Assembly (NCBI GenBank): GCA_907165065.1
Contig: OU015528.1
Span: 71,467,474-71,531,473 of the forward strand
Source of the DNA: Caprimulgus europaeus
Taxonomy: Eukaryota > Chordata > Aves > Caprimulgiformes > Caprimulgidae
Reading direction: 5' to 3'
DNA: 64,000 nt
The notes under the pieces were generated by a model. That model had not been told where the DNA came from. It did no database searches and was given only the letters and a program-made list of their open reading frames with translations. Positions 1 to 14,354 of the stretch are shown one piece after another; the stretch's first letter is position 1, and each line of letters starts with the position of its first letter. The position numbers and the translations under genes were made by a program.

Positions 1-1371
1 AGGCTTCTGCTTCAGTCAATGGAAAAAGGCTTCCCAGAGCTGACCCATTCTATCTTCAGCCAGGTGAGCTGAATTACCTATCATCTCCTACATTACCTCT
101 AGTGATGCCCTTAGACAACTTTGAGTCCTAGTGCAGGTTCTCCATCATAGCTAGGCTACATGCTTGATTTTTAGGCAGGTTAGAGTAGACAATATCAGTT
201 TCTAAACTGGAATAGGAAGAAATCCACCTTCATTCTAATTTAATGGCAGTTTTCCTCCCCAGCTGTAGCGTAAATGTAAGTAATAGTAATAATAATAAAG
301 ATTACTTTCTTGCATATCCATCTTGGCCTGTTAGACCTTCTGCAGTGGAAACTGTTCTCTTCCTACCTGTACAACACCTAGCACAGCAGAGTCCAACATA
401 ATAAAGAGCAAGAACTTTGGAAGCATTTTTCTAGATTTCGATCAAAAGTACAAGTGATAAAATGGCATTCCACAACTCTGAGGAAGTTCAGTAAAATTAC
501 TCGTCTTCCCACAATAATTTAAATGACGTTATCAGTATTATTTATGTGGTCTAATATCAGTATTTCTGCATCTCAATTAAAAAGTGTATGTTTGAGGTAA
601 TTCAGGATCCTCATAGACTATTTTTCACAAATGGACACAATCACATCCTCAAACTTTCATGGGAAAATTTGTCAGAAGATTTAAAATACTTTTTTTTTTT
701 CTGTTAAGGAATCATGTTATCTCATAGTATGTTGAGGATTTTTAAATATGTGTCTTTTGAAAAAATGAAACAAGAGCCTCTAGGTGCTCAAATGCTTGTC
801 TGGTGCTCTTTTTAACTGAAGCCTGTAGTGCAATATCTGTCTGACAGCTGCTCATGGTCGGAGTTTATTTAACAATTGGAAAGCTGTCACAGCAAACATG
901 AGCTCCCATGACTTAAAGAAGCAGCAGTCATTTTTTTTTCTGTAAAGGGCATCAACAGAAAGCCTGTAGAAAAGGTTAGCTTGTTCCTATTGTTATTAGT
1001 TTGGTACAAACATTGCAATGGATGTTCCACTGAAAGGTGATCACATTTTGCAGTACAATTGATTTTAACCCCTTTCTCCCACACACAGGTTTTCCCCTTA
1101 TCAAGTAATGACTAGACAAAAGGAGTGCACACATGCCTTTCCACAGCAACTTCTAAGTGATTTGAATGATGAAGGCGACTGTCGGATTAAAGACAGACAG
1201 ACACGGGTCATTTACTAGGGAATTAGAAGGTACAACCCTGCTGCTGTCGCCTGGGCTGTGATCAGATTGATGAAGAAACAGCCAGAACACTACACAGCCA
1301 TCCATCCACATTACACTATTAGCCAGCCTAGCTAACAACTATTTTGACAGCAAAGAAAGTTTTTTTCCCTC
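1..1371. other. Intronic unique sequence, no gene seen
   Basis: AT-rich DNA without recognised repeats. Two higher-complexity stretches, about 840-1080 and 1170-1360, have balanced composition and few homopolymers, and could be conserved noncoding DNA. The two minus-strand ORFs of 61-65 codons here have no recognisable content. Confidence 0.5.

Positions 1372-1396
<25 letters not shown>
1372..1396. repeat. Poly-T tract, 25 bases
   Basis: An uninterrupted T run followed by AAAAAG. No retroposon body is visible next to it, so it is treated as a simple repeat. Confidence 0.9.
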
Positions 1397-1403
<7 letters not shown>

Positions 1404-4400
1404 CAGTTGTATTTCCTAAAGTCAGAGGATTTTCACAGGTACACCCCTACTCATGCTCCAAGCAGAACTTAATATAGCAAGTGCCAGCCTAAGAAATCTT
1501 TCTTTTAACTTTATTAAATCCTATTTTTATGTTAAACCTGTATACCAAATAATAATTACAGAACAGAGCACTGCTCAATTACAAGTGTACAAGAAACCAG
1601 GAGATCTAGATGTCCATATAGCCTGGCTATAACCTTTTTCCTGCTGAAACTGATGCAATTTTTTTTCTGCTGACTTCAAGGAAAGTAGATTCACGTAATT
1701 ATATACCATAGCTTTGTAGACCACTCACATAATTTAAGGTCCATTAGCTGACTTCTGCTTGGACTGTGTCTTATAATCTAAAGAGGCAGGCATAGAACTT
1801 AACTCTGTCAATTGAAACCACTTGGTATGTTGGAGATCCATATCGAGCTATCGTCAGTTAAGATTACATTTTGCTCAAGTTTCTGAATAGTTCTTGTATA
1901 CAAAAATAACAACAATTAAAATAATGAAAGCTGTAAGTAGCAAGAGGAAGACGTTTTCAAAATAGATCAAAATTTCTTAGATCATTAAAAAGGAAAAAAA
2001 AATGTAACACTTTGCTCCCAATTCAATAGAAAAGTGGTGTTTGAAAATGAAGATAAATGAGATTAGACTTGGAAAAAGTGAGAAAGCAAGCCTTGCTATA
2101 TTTTTTCAAGCTAAATCCGCTCTTATTTTCTTACTTGGAAAAACCTTCATTCTCAGGATCAGAATCTTTTTAGATTTGCTGTCAGTGAAGGAGGGGGGAA
2201 GGCTACAAAATTAACATAAAAGCGGGATTCTCAACCATTCTTTGTCCCTCTTAGGTAACACTAAAGGGCAAACAGGAAGTGTTATTGTCATTTATAGAAG
2301 ACGTGAAAGAAGAACACATTACTAACCTTCTACACAGAAACTACCCATGTTGCTGCATTTATACCTCCTACTGCAAAACTACTGAGTTTTAATACCGCTA
2401 TGTATTTTGATGACCTATTAGACTGACAGTACTTGTATTTCAGGTAAGCAGGCAGACAGATAGATTTATAGAGAATCCGACTTCAGAAGGAGTAATAAAG
2501 GCAGGTTTTGTGAAATACTGAACAAATTGTGAGTGTGCTAAAATCCCACTAATTCTAAATGAAGGAAAGAAAAGGGATGTGGAGAGACTGATGTCTCATA
2601 GTTATCAGATCAAGCTCTTGAATCTCCACTGCATAGCTAGAAAATTAATAGAAGAGGGTTATATAATTGAGATGTGATATGAAAACAAATTAAGGCAAAG
2701 TAGTCCATATAAGCATTTGTGAATTTTCCAGATCTTACTATAGGATTTATAACAGCCCTATTAGATGCTGTAGAATGCAGGAAATTTAAATTCATCACCT
2801 AGAGACATGCTCGCCTGATTCTATAACTTCTACAGTTATGAACCCCTCAGGGTGCTGCACAGCCCTCCAGTTTTCCTTTTTCTGTTGTTTGGAAATTTGC
2901 TAATGTACTATGTGAAGGTATGACAGCTTACAAGTGTAGTACGAATACTGTATATAGTAAATAGCAATTTGCAAGGAAGTTAAGGATTCAGAAATGTAAG
3001 TGAAAACAGGTGTGTGCTGCAACTCTTGGGAGGTCCCACTTTATTTAATGCAATAATGATACAGGCATGCTATAATGATACTGCCAGCCCTCTGTTGAAA
3101 AATATACCGCACAATTTTGTATAAATCTTTGGAAGAACTTTTGTGTAATAAATGCAAAGGACTGATTAATTCATGACATTTAGCCACTGCGCTGAGTGAG
3201 GAAAATAGGGAAGCTATGCTAACTCTGTGCATGAAAACGGATGCACAAAATACATCATCTGCTCCAAAGGCAAATATATTTCCACTGTTAGCAAGATGTA
3301 AAAATAATACTTTGTTTATTTGCTCTCTTTGACTGTCTTATCTGCCCAAATGTGACAAGCTGCTGGACATGTAGTCTGCAAGGACTTTCCAGATATAAGA
3401 CAGTCCTGATAGCCAAGGCCAGAGGGACCCTCTTGCTCTTTCCTGTTCTCAAAATGTAAAATCCTTGCTTGGAATAGTTATTTTACATTTGTCAGATTGA
3501 AACATTTGGGGAGTAAGACATAACTTCTGTGTCATATCTGTCATTCTGTAGAAAGGGTCAATGTAGACAGAAAACTCTTCAGGATACACTTGATTTTTAG
3601 TAGCAGACATCTTAATGTTTAGACATGGGATTTTTAAGCTCTTATTTCACATGTGTAAGCCATTTAATCACAGAAACTATTACAATTTTCCCATTTTTTC
3701 CAAACACTCCCTCTTTATAGAAACATGGTTCCTCCCTGCCATAGCCTTCACAGAACAAGCACGCAGGAGCTCTCGCTAATGATTGTTCTATTGGTGGCTC
3801 TTGCAAGGAATTCCTCTTTTCCACAGATAAATGGGGCACTCAGAACCCAGTGATGCAGCATTGATGCAGACAGAAGGAGGAGGAATGGCCTCCTGATTTG
3901 GCCAGCAGCTCAGAAGATTGAAGTTCCACCATGGAATGCCAGAACAAAGTCAGTGGCAAGTGAGTGGCTCACGGCAAGAGAAGGCCAGATCTGTCATACC
4001 CCTGTGACTGCCTACATCCTAAGAAATGGTTTGCTTCCTAACACGGAGTGCCAGTGGCAGGTTCCAGGGTGGAAATGGTCAACTATGGATGGCACCATGA
4101 GCTGTGCAGTGTTTGCCCCAGTGCCTGGAAAAGCAGAAACCTTTTTCCATCTTCACCCAGAATTTTTAGGTCTAACTCCTTCACTCTGATATCTCTTCAG
4201 TAGCCCCAGAGTATTGCTTGAATGGCTGATTTGCTCTCACCTTCCAACAAAACCCTGCCTAAATATCTCCATCAGAAGGCTGTAAGGACGGATCTGGGAA
4301 GAGTATCCTCTGACCCAGCAGCCGGACTCACTGCTGCTCACTCCCATTAAAATACCCTCTCCTCATATTTCAGTTCAGTTCTTTATCTGCAACTGCACTT

Positions 4401-7400
4401 TCCACTTTACTAAGTGTGGGGTATATTCTCCAAAGCATCCAGATGTTAAACAGGAGTGACCAAGTAATTCCTTAAATATGGTGTTCACTTTCAAGATCCA
4501 GGATTGGGGCATGGTCATATTATTTTATAAGCTTGTTCAGTATAAACCAAGTGGCTGACAGGTGTTTAGCCACACATGTTCATAATTACAGCTTCTGCTT
4601 CACAAATATTTCCCTTCACTTTGCCAAAAGTGTTCTTCTAGAGTCTAAAGCTTCCTAGCAAATAACATGAAAAATATCCTCTAATGGAAATTACTGTAGC
4701 ACAAAATATAATTTAATAATTTAAGCTCAATCTTTAATGTAAGCCTGACAAATAGAATCAGCTGCAAAATTACTATAAACAGTAAAAAGAACTTCTTAAA
4801 ATTATGTTTTATTTAGCAAAGACTATAGTGCTAAAACAGTTTAACTGAGAAGACATAACAAATTTTCAGCTCAAATGACTGTCAGTAGTCCTCAGATGTG
4901 TTTCATTAAAGGCTTTTACAACCAGATATATATCTAATACCATTTATTGCTTAGCATTGAAAAAAACTATCAAATATTCAAAATCTAGTTACCATTTCTG
5001 TGGCTGAGAAATAGAAGTTCAAAATTACGAAACTCCAATTTGTTTTTAATCTGTACAAGATGCAACACAATATTTTGTTGTAAATTGCAATGGTCTAACA
5101 TATGGCCTAGCATACCGATCTCGTGGAGGAGCAGCCACCGGAGAGACCTGCGTATATTTGCCCCCACTGAAGTTTCCCCAGAATAGCACCTAAGATGCCT
5201 CTCATCTTCTCATTGCTTCACCTCTGATAATTATTTAAAGAACATCCAATGCAATTTGGACTGAGTTCATTACTCTAGTACAACACAGATACTCCATTAA
5301 AATAATACATTCAGTTTGCTGAAAAAGAGACCAAAACTTAATTCCACATCCATCACTACAGTTATTCCAGCACTGTAGCAATAGAAGCTGGATTAGAAGC
5401 TGGTCCCTGTGCACAGTAGTATGTAAACACTGTTATTTTTTTATGTTTTGATACGATATGCTAAGTCTATTAATGGTGCAATGTCTTTGGAGAATAAAAA
5501 AGCATGTCTTAAAAAACGATTGAAAAGTAAATCTCGGTGTAATGGAACTTTACAAAGTGCTTAACTACACAATTTTGCTAAGGCATTTCAGGCAAAAAAT
5601 CATTTTATCAGTTGTGTTTAACATATCACACTGATACTTTAACCATAATTTATATTGAAATTACTTTTTCCCCAAACTAATAAGCATTACATTTTATCCT
5701 CAGAAAAAACTATAAGGAAATTAAAATATGGCATATTGGATACCAGCAGAGATTAAAGGAAAAAAAGAAAGTGCAAAGAGTTTGGGTTTTTTTTGTTTAG
5801 GTTTCACAGCACTGAATGTATATACTTAACAAGAATGCTTATACTTAACAATATAAGCTTTCAGAAAATGACCATGTGTCCATCTCATTTTGTCCCCACC
5901 AGTACTTCTGAGGAAGTGAAGAGCAAAACTTCCCTTGAGTTTAGCAAAACAAGGATACATTCTTAAATCAGTGTATCTCACTGTTTTCCAGGGAACTGAA
6001 GTATAAATCAGTACCCATTTTAAAAATCAGTGAGATTTTACTTTTCTTTTTTCTTTTTTCTTTTTTTTTAGTGAGAAAAATGGATATTAATGTAGTTCAC
6101 CTCTCACAGAATATATTAGCTAAAAGTAACTAAGGCAATGGCATTGCATCAGCAGGGAGCTCGGTTGCTCACTTCTCTATATTTATCTGAGTGTCTGATG
6201 TCCAGAAGTCCAACACACAGGACTGACACCAGCACCAGCAAATCATCAATGTGCCACGCGCCAGAGGCTTTGCTGCAGTGAGGTACATGAGCAGGTGAGT
6301 AATTCCACCTATGCAAGTGGCACTAATCATATAATTTAAGTACACAGCTGAACTGGGAGTCTGTACTCAGATCCTGTACAGTAAGTCTACCTTTTCTGAG
6401 TTTGCCACTTGCCTAAATATAAGAGTTAAATGTAAAAATAGAGGGATGCTTAAAGATAAGCAGGCATTTATGCACTCTGAAATAGAGGGCTTGATTGTAC
6501 GGGGAGCATCTTCCTCATAACTTTCTGTGAAATTATTATTAATAAGATATATTATTTATAATGGCCATTTAGTATTAAACACATTTTAAAAATATTCTAT
6601 GATCACTTAAGGGCTGAAAAAAGCAACAAAGTTTGGCAAAAAATGTGTAGGAGTTTTTTATACAACTATGAGTTGTTCGCTACAAGCTTCAAATTTTATA
6701 ACCTCCTTTAAAATGCAATTTTCTGTGAAGTTGATCTCTCTTATTTAATAAAGACAAAGATTCATAAATAAAACATCTATTATATCAGATAGCAGAATGC
6801 CAACTTCTGATAAACCAATGTAGCCTAAGACAAAAAAACTTGACTCCAGCTGTACTCTTCTTCTAATTTATGTTTTTTGAAATTATTATATACTTTAAGA
6901 ATTTTTTGCTGTAGATGTACTCCAAAGAATATTAATTGAAAGATGCACATCTAAATTAATCAGCTGTTTCATTTGCAAATATATTCTCCCTTTCAAAGCC
7001 TGACTTTCAATGTGCAAAGCTGTCACTTCCGTAACGTGCCACTGCTGTGGCATGTGTAGGAATAGCATTTATAGTAATGAAGAGACATTTTTTTGGAAAG
7101 ACCTAAATAGACTCCATCTTCTGAAAGATAGGCACTACCTGAATTCAGTGCTGACATATAAAATGAAAAGTAAAATATCATGACAAAAGACGCAAAAGAT
7201 GCAAAGCAGAGATTATTGTGCAAGACTGGCACAGAATATTAAGTTCCTACAGAAATTAGCATCAAAATTAGCATAGCCATGCTGTCTTTAAATTCTTTCC
7301 ATTGCACAAAGTTGTGCTGAATTACACTGAGTTTTTGCTAAAGGCGCAGCTGGCATGTTGTGGTTCCTGGGATGCAAATGCATATTAATGGCTATTTGAA

Positions 7401-10400
7401 AAGTATAATAGTATATGAGAAAATAATCAATGCATTATTTTCTTCCTGTTCAAGAGGTTATCAATCTGTTCCCATACACAGTGCAGACTCCTGTCTTGAA
7501 AACAGTTTTGAAAACTATCCATTATAATATGAGGGCCAAATCCATAAACACTTTATACATTAGCAAGCCTTGGGGAGGCCAGGATTCCTGATCACAGGAC
7601 TAGGACAGTGTCTGCACAAGCTGGTGCAGATGGACTTCAGATATACTAAAATAACAACTAAGTTTCTCCAGGGTGGTAGACAGACCAGCTGTATATGAGA
7701 AATGCTAACATATTGTAAACTACCAGAAAAAAGTCAATGCAATTACCCTGAAAACAACCAGCAGCAACCAAAGACACATTTCAGTCCCCCACTTTACAAA
7801 ATTAACCTTTTGAAATGGCTAACGTCAGGATTCCCAGTGTCAGTCATAAACAGCTGTGCAGGTCTTCTATTTCTGTTGTAATCCTCCAATAGTGATACAT
7901 AGCATTTTTCTGAAATCTGCAGAAACTGGAGATTGAAGGATAATGCTAAATGTCCTTATTGTGGTGAGAAGAAAGTCTCAGCTTCATTCTTTAAAAGAAA
8001 AAGAACTCTCATAGATAGTTCACAAATTATTTACATAAACCTTAGAAAAATAAGATTATGTGCTCATGACTTTTGGGCTTCATTTTTTAAAGCCTATTTG
8101 ATGAAACTGCAAGTGTTTATTTCAAAAAGCTCAGGCATATAAATGGTTTTCAGCTGCACACGCGAGGCCAAAGGGCTGTTAAGGGTCAGTTCACAGTAAA
8201 GCTGAACAAGAATGACACTAAATGTAATTCAGCTCTAAAACAATGCTTTCTCAAAGAGGCTTTGCTCTTCTTTCTCAGGCTGGGGTAAATGCTCTAAGGT
8301 CAGGAGGCCATGATGCTTGTCAGTGCATTCAATGAACATTAAAAAGACAGGCTATTAAGGAAGAGTCTCTGACATTTACTTGGGAGCCAAACCTCCCCTT
8401 GTCCCCTTCCCCAATTTCAACACATTCTCTAATTAAGCATCAATACAATGCAGTATAATTGAACAGATGTAGCAGTCATTACCAGGAATTACCCATTCTC
8501 CTATCAAATCAGAGTGTACAGAGGGCTGTGTTTAAAATGGGTGAACTTAATTGCCCGATGGTCCCCAAGAGGGATGTACAAATAGATCAAGACATCACAC
8601 ACGCACAACTGATCTCAGCTCTGACACAAGCTTTTTGTCACTCCCTCATCCATCTTTGCTTACTAGGGTTAATGGTGGCTGAAGTAGACGCTGGACAATT
8701 TAATAAATAAGAGTACTGGATGTGTTCCAAATGAAGCATACCAGAACGCAGGCTTTAGTGACATTTTGATTAAAGTTCCATACATAGTGAAGGCTTTTTA
8801 TGAGGCAACTGCTTAAAAGACAATCTATTTGAGCAAAAACAGAGCAGGGTAACTGGTATCCCTTGGCAATTTACTGTGAAACATTTGTTTGCTTCAAAAC
8901 GATCTGATTCACAATCATTGCATTTGCATGGTTGGTTGATTAAATCAGTATCTCTAGCAGTCATTACAGTGAGCAAAGGAAAAAAGTCAATCGCTAAAGT
9001 AATGCCTCTATGTGTTATGCAAAATAGATAAATCACAAAAGCGCATTCCATTTCCTTTTCCAGCCCCTCATTCTCTGTTTCCATTTTCCAGTATAAAGTA
9101 CTGGGTTTTTAAGTTACAGAGTCATAAACAGTATTTAATTTAGAAAAGTGTTAATCCAGAGCAGTGGTGATAGCTGTTCTGAAGGGAGTGCACTACCAAC
9201 AGTTTAATAAACAATTGCAGATTCACTGATATTGATCTAGGAAAGGATTGATTTCCTTTAAAAAAAAAAAAAGAAAGAAAAATAAAAAGTAGGATATTCA
9301 AATAGAAACAACAGCAGTAATTTGAATCTTATCATGCAAAGACCACAAGCTACTCTCCACTTCAGGCTGCCTCTCCCTATGGTGTGATCTGCACTGTGAC
9401 AAATGAAGAGTTGCCTTGGTTCCAACCTGGACTATCAGAAGTAACTAAAGAGCATTTAAAAGGCACAGATATGAAGTATCCAGGCAACAGAAAAGAGGAA
9501 AATAAGAAAGAGCCTGGCAAGCAGGGGAAATGTCATCTCTGGAGGGTCATGTTGCATTCATTTAGGCCTGGATGGGTGTCAATAAGTAGAAGAGAGCAAT
9601 AGTTGGCAGGGACAGAAAGTGGGAATGAAGAGACAGCTCTTATACTGCAGAAGTGCAAACTAAAAGATTGAATTGCTTAATTTAGACAAATCTCTGTGAA
9701 TGACAGCATTGCAACTTTTTTTAAAAATTTATTTTATTGATAAAATGCTACCCTAGGCAGTTTCCAGACTGCTCAGTGAAAAGGCTGTCGATATCATTAG
9801 ATAAAGATGAAGGAGCCTTTTAAACTAGGTGCAGTTTCTGCATTTCTCTTCATTGTCATGACTATAATACAATTCTGCTGTGACAACATACCAGATTCCA
9901 AGGATACAGTGAGTGCCTTGACAGCTCTGAATATGTAACATTCCCCAGATGGAAGGGAAGGCAAAAACTTTAGTACAACTGTGTTCTCATGTTCACCATA
10001 CAGTTCTGAAACAGCAGAGCCACACCTTTGCCAGACACTCATTCACTGTCACAATCTGTACAATTTTCTTCTTCATAAGCATATTTTTCATAATTTTCTT
10101 CTTATTTTTCTCTGCATCTGACATGTTAAAACAGTATGGAAAAAATTGTGTGCTCAGATTGAAAATCTCTGTCTGTATGCTACTCACACTTTGGACTTAA
10201 CACTCGTCAGACAACACCTTGCTCTCTCTTGCCCAGTGAGAGAACCATCTAGTGTGTATTGAGGACGGAGTCTGTTACTTTACACAGTGGTTAGAGCTTG
10301 GGAATACAAATGAAGTCTCTGAAAATTTTCCTAGTAAAAGGCTGATATATTTTTCAATACCTAAAGGATCTGTGTATTCAATCTCCACTACATTAGTGAC

Positions 10401-13170
10401 GATCTGAGGGGTATTAGTGTGATCTGCTTTAGGTTCTCACTGTAGGTTTTCTAAAGTGCCTCTCTGGAAGTTTCTACCTCTCAGCATTGACTGCATGGGG
10501 AAGTCAAGTGTCTGACTTGGGCTTTCTGAGCTGCACCTAAGGACTGGGGTATTATCATGGGGTAAATAGTACAGGAGCTTTCACAAGTGTCTAAATCCCC
10601 ATGGTTGTTTCGCAAAATAAAATATTCCTTCACTAAATTATCAACCTGCTCTATAAACAAAATCCTTTTCTTCAAGCGAGCCTTTGAGGACAGGCTGTCT
10701 ACCACATCTACAACCACCTGATCTGTGTGGGTATAGAAGAAGGTAAACAGAGACATCTGACCACCCCCCATCTGCAGGATTAGCATGTCCTTTTTTCTAC
10801 TCAATCATGATTGCTGAGGGCTATCTGGAAAGCACTCTGAGATCAACTGATGTTTAAAGGGCCCTTAGTGCACAACAAAGTAGCACAATCAAAATTCGAT
10901 CCATTTATACCCCTTTCTAAGCATGTCACTGAAACATAATCTCTTTTCATTTAAAATACAAGAGTGCAGTACTATGTGAGATCTGTTCCCTGCAGTACAA
11001 CTGATGATACTTTAGATAAGAAGGATGAGATAGCTTTCAGTCTTACAAAGGTAACAGACCACTTTAATGAAAGTTTAGAATTTGTGTTTAATATTTAATC
11101 AACTTAATACTTTGATTTATGTAGGCTACTGTATATCCTCCAAGGGAAAGAGGAGAGTACTTTCACGGAAGAGCATTTGGGGAGAAAAATGTTGACATTT
11201 CTACTCAAGTTAAACTCCTAATTGTGCATAAATCTTTTATAGTTCTTCTGTTTCCCTGAGTAAGTTACTTTCACACTGCAAACACCAAATCAGACATTTC
11301 CAAACTGTGGTTTATGATAAGGACTCGTCATATAACACTAGCTTCTCATCATTTCCAGTACAAAAACAGCACTAGAGTCAGACACCAGAAGTATTAATGC
11401 ACACCAAATACAGGTCTATTGTCATGATCTTAAACTCTGTAGAAACCCTTTTTTGAGACAGTGAAAAGCAGTTCTTGATACAATAAAACCAAATGGAGTC
11501 AAAAGAATCAGACATGAAAAGGCCAAATAAGAAGAGAGTAACAGATTTATACACAAAAGTCAAGAAATTCTCAATGATGATGCCAGATACGGATACCTAC
11601 ATTCTAAGTACATAGTGTTAGATGAAAGGTTTATGTAGGTAAACTTTAATATCAAAATACAAGAGCTTTCTCCATACACACTCTCTTTTTATAGTATACA
11701 ACATAATGAGATATTGAAAATGTGCATTAAAAGGTACTGTAAAGTATCTGATGGCCATTGGCTTTTCTATATAAGTAAGATATTGGCAGCTCAGTTACCA
11801 TACTCTTGACAATTACCAAATGGAAAATAAGTAGCATATTCTGAACTAGACTATTGCCATTCACTATCGTTATAAGATTGCAACATTCTCTCTTCTCCAC
11901 TTCTGATGGGATACTTTGAAACTGTCTCTTGTTCCATCTAAAACTGTATATCCCTTAGCAAGTGCACATGTACTGCACTGACTTTTGACTTTTACCCTTT
12001 CCTTTCAAATGCCAATTCAAAAAGTGTGTCAGCACAAGAGGAGTCACATCATCATTCACGCAGTCCATTAGTAGTGGTCTTCGGGAGGGAAAGTGGGCAG
12101 ATTCATTTTGCTTCCACAAGAAAAAAGTAAGTGACCTATGAAATGTGAAGCTGACCTTTTATTTGTTATCAGTCATCTGGACAAGCAAAAAGGACCACCC
12201 TCTTTGTTATGCATATTGGGCTTTTGTCAACACTACATGCTCCAAATTGGTACTTCCTGAAAGGCTAAACGAATTACAAGTGACCTGCCAAATTATAAAG
12301 GAAATCATGGCAGAACCATGAAAAGAATCATCATTCTTGTGACGGGTTTACTACACTCTTGAGCAAGAAAGTGTGAAAAGAAATAGCTTAGTCCTGCAAA
12401 GTTCTAACCTCTCTGATCCCCTCATATTCAGAGAGGAGCAGCAAGCAAAACCATCCCGAGCAGTTGCACCTCAAATCCTCAACTCTGACTTGATGCAATA
12501 AAAAAGGCATCTCATTCTACATAACTTTGTGCTACTTTGACATTGGTGGAAATTGATTTGTTTTAGCAGCTTCCAGAGTAAGAGTGACATGGCAAACCCC
12601 AAGTCCTACTACTTTTCCATTGTGAAAAATTGTTATTAACCAACAAGGTATTTAAAATTTCAAAAGAAAAGCCAAGAAATGCCTTTGTATGTGGCTATAA
12701 TTAAATGATAAGCCATTATTCCCTTCTAAAGCCACCTGATAATGGATTAAGTGAGATGCTACCAGTTTCTTTCCAAGCCTGCTGCTCCCACAAGCACAGG
12801 ACAACTGCTTAGGGACAACCAGCTCTGTAACTTCCCCAGGTGTCATGACACTTTTAGGCACTCCAGGCCAGAAGGTCTCATGGACTGGTCACAACCGATA
12901 ATTCTCCATCTCCTCCTAGGGACATAATTATTCACCTTGCACAGCCATAAAATTTAATATTGGATTTCTCACACAGGGCTTTTTTTTATTCATGGTGATA
13001 CCATTCCAAAAGAACATACCCTTCTGCTTAAACAACGTTACATTTGAAGTTAGTTACATATCTGCTAGGCCTCGTCAAGCTTATAGTCTAAAATGGATAA
13101 TAAGGAGACTTGAGGCATCAAATCTTTAAAATATGGTAGATAAGATAGTGATGCTAGATTAAACCATTTT
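1397..13170. other. Intronic unique sequence, repeat-poor, no gene seen
   Basis: Almost 12 kb of AT-rich DNA in which I recognise no CR1, LTR or RNA gene. Small local duplications occur, such as TATACTTAACAA twice near 5822-5855 and short polypurine or poly-T runs near 690, 6050 and 9260. Octamer-type sites cluster at 7372-7390, and a higher-complexity block lies at 8380-8720. ORFs of up to 107 codons (10481-10804, minus) have no family signature. Confidence 0.55.
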
Positions 13171-13535
13171 TGTGGAGACAGAAGTATTGTAAACAGGCCA
13201 AAAGAAGAACTAAGCATGTGCAGAAGAAAAATTCAGCTAAAGGGCACGGTGACAAAAGTTTCTATGATCATCAGACGATGCCTGAAGACAACTAGTATGC
13301 ATGCAAAAATGACATTTAAATATATAAATAAGTTCTTGGAAATGTGATTAATATGTTAATAATTTATTGGAAAAATAAATTAATATGCATGTTTTAATAG
13401 TATAAAGCTTTTGTGGAGGGACAAGTCAGTATGCACGATAGGTGGAGCAATCCCCCATGCATCCGGCACCATAATAAAGAATGCCTGCTTCTTCAGACTA
13501 CATTGGTGTTAAGTTCATTCCCAGTTGTGGTGACA
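13171..13535 (+). mobile_element. Solo LTR of an avian endogenous retrovirus (LTR type A)
   Basis: The plus strand has retroviral LTR order: a U3-like AT-rich part, TATAAA at 13401-13406, a conserved stretch ending in GCATCCGGCACC, AATAAA at 13473-13478, then GAATGCCTGCTT and a U5-like end at TGACA (13535). I recognise this arrangement from bird genomes and would place it in an ERV class without naming the family. The 5' limit (TGTGGAG at 13171) is a guess. No internal retroviral genes flank it, so it is a solo LTR. It lies antisense to CACNA2D1. Confidence 0.65.
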
Positions 13536-14337
13536 ATGGCATCATGCTAGCAAGCCTAACAATTGGCAAAGTGCTGAGGTCAGCTGTCTTGTAGCTTGAA
13601 TCCAAAGAATCCAAACTATGGCTCCATTTTATATACAGTTACCATGTTCCTCATGCATTAGCTCATGCATTCTTCCAGTACTTCTCATCTTCTATCGCAT
13701 ACATATCATTTAGTTCATTCTTTTAGCCATATGCTAAACGCTCTCCCAAGCTCTGGTTACTAGCAAACAACACATGTTTTGTGTTGTATATTTTCAACTT
13801 CCTATTTAGATGTTTCTTGGTCTGCACATCTTCTGCTACAGATGGCTTCTGTAGATTTCTGTTAGTCCTTTGATAGTCACTTGTGTGAATATGCACAGCC
13901 TACTCAATAGTTAAGTATTTAACTGTTTAATCATCCATATACTCAAGCTCGCATTACTTAAAAGACATGCGTATAGTAGACTTACTATCTTTCAGACTCA
14001 CATAACACTGCTTTAGCCTTAAGCAAAGAAAAAATGGATGCTATTACATGTTCCTTTCAGCCAAATTCTATTAATCCATTAAAACCCTTACTGCAAATAA
14101 TTTCACTGTTTAAGGACTTTAACAATATTATTCTTTTCACTGAACTCAATGAAGTGTATCTAAACAGGAAAAAAAGGAGTTACCAGTAGGTATTCCAAGC
14201 AGTTACTTTTGTTAAAAAAATATATAAATAAATAAATGAAAAGGTTAAGGCAAATTTACACGTGTGCTCCAGGCAAAACATGGCCATTTTCATCCTCCCT
14301 AAAAAGCTGTTTTAAAGAAATTGAAAGGAGAAAGAAT

Positions 14338-14354
14338 AAAAAAAAAAAAAAAAG
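14338..14354. repeat. Poly-A tract, 17 bases
   Basis: Follows AAAGAAT with no recognisable retroposon upstream. Confidence 0.85.

Noticed and set aside
10481-10804. 107-codon minus frame
   Set aside because: It has no motif, no clear splice context and ordinary composition. It sits in the CACNA2D1 intron; length alone is not enough.
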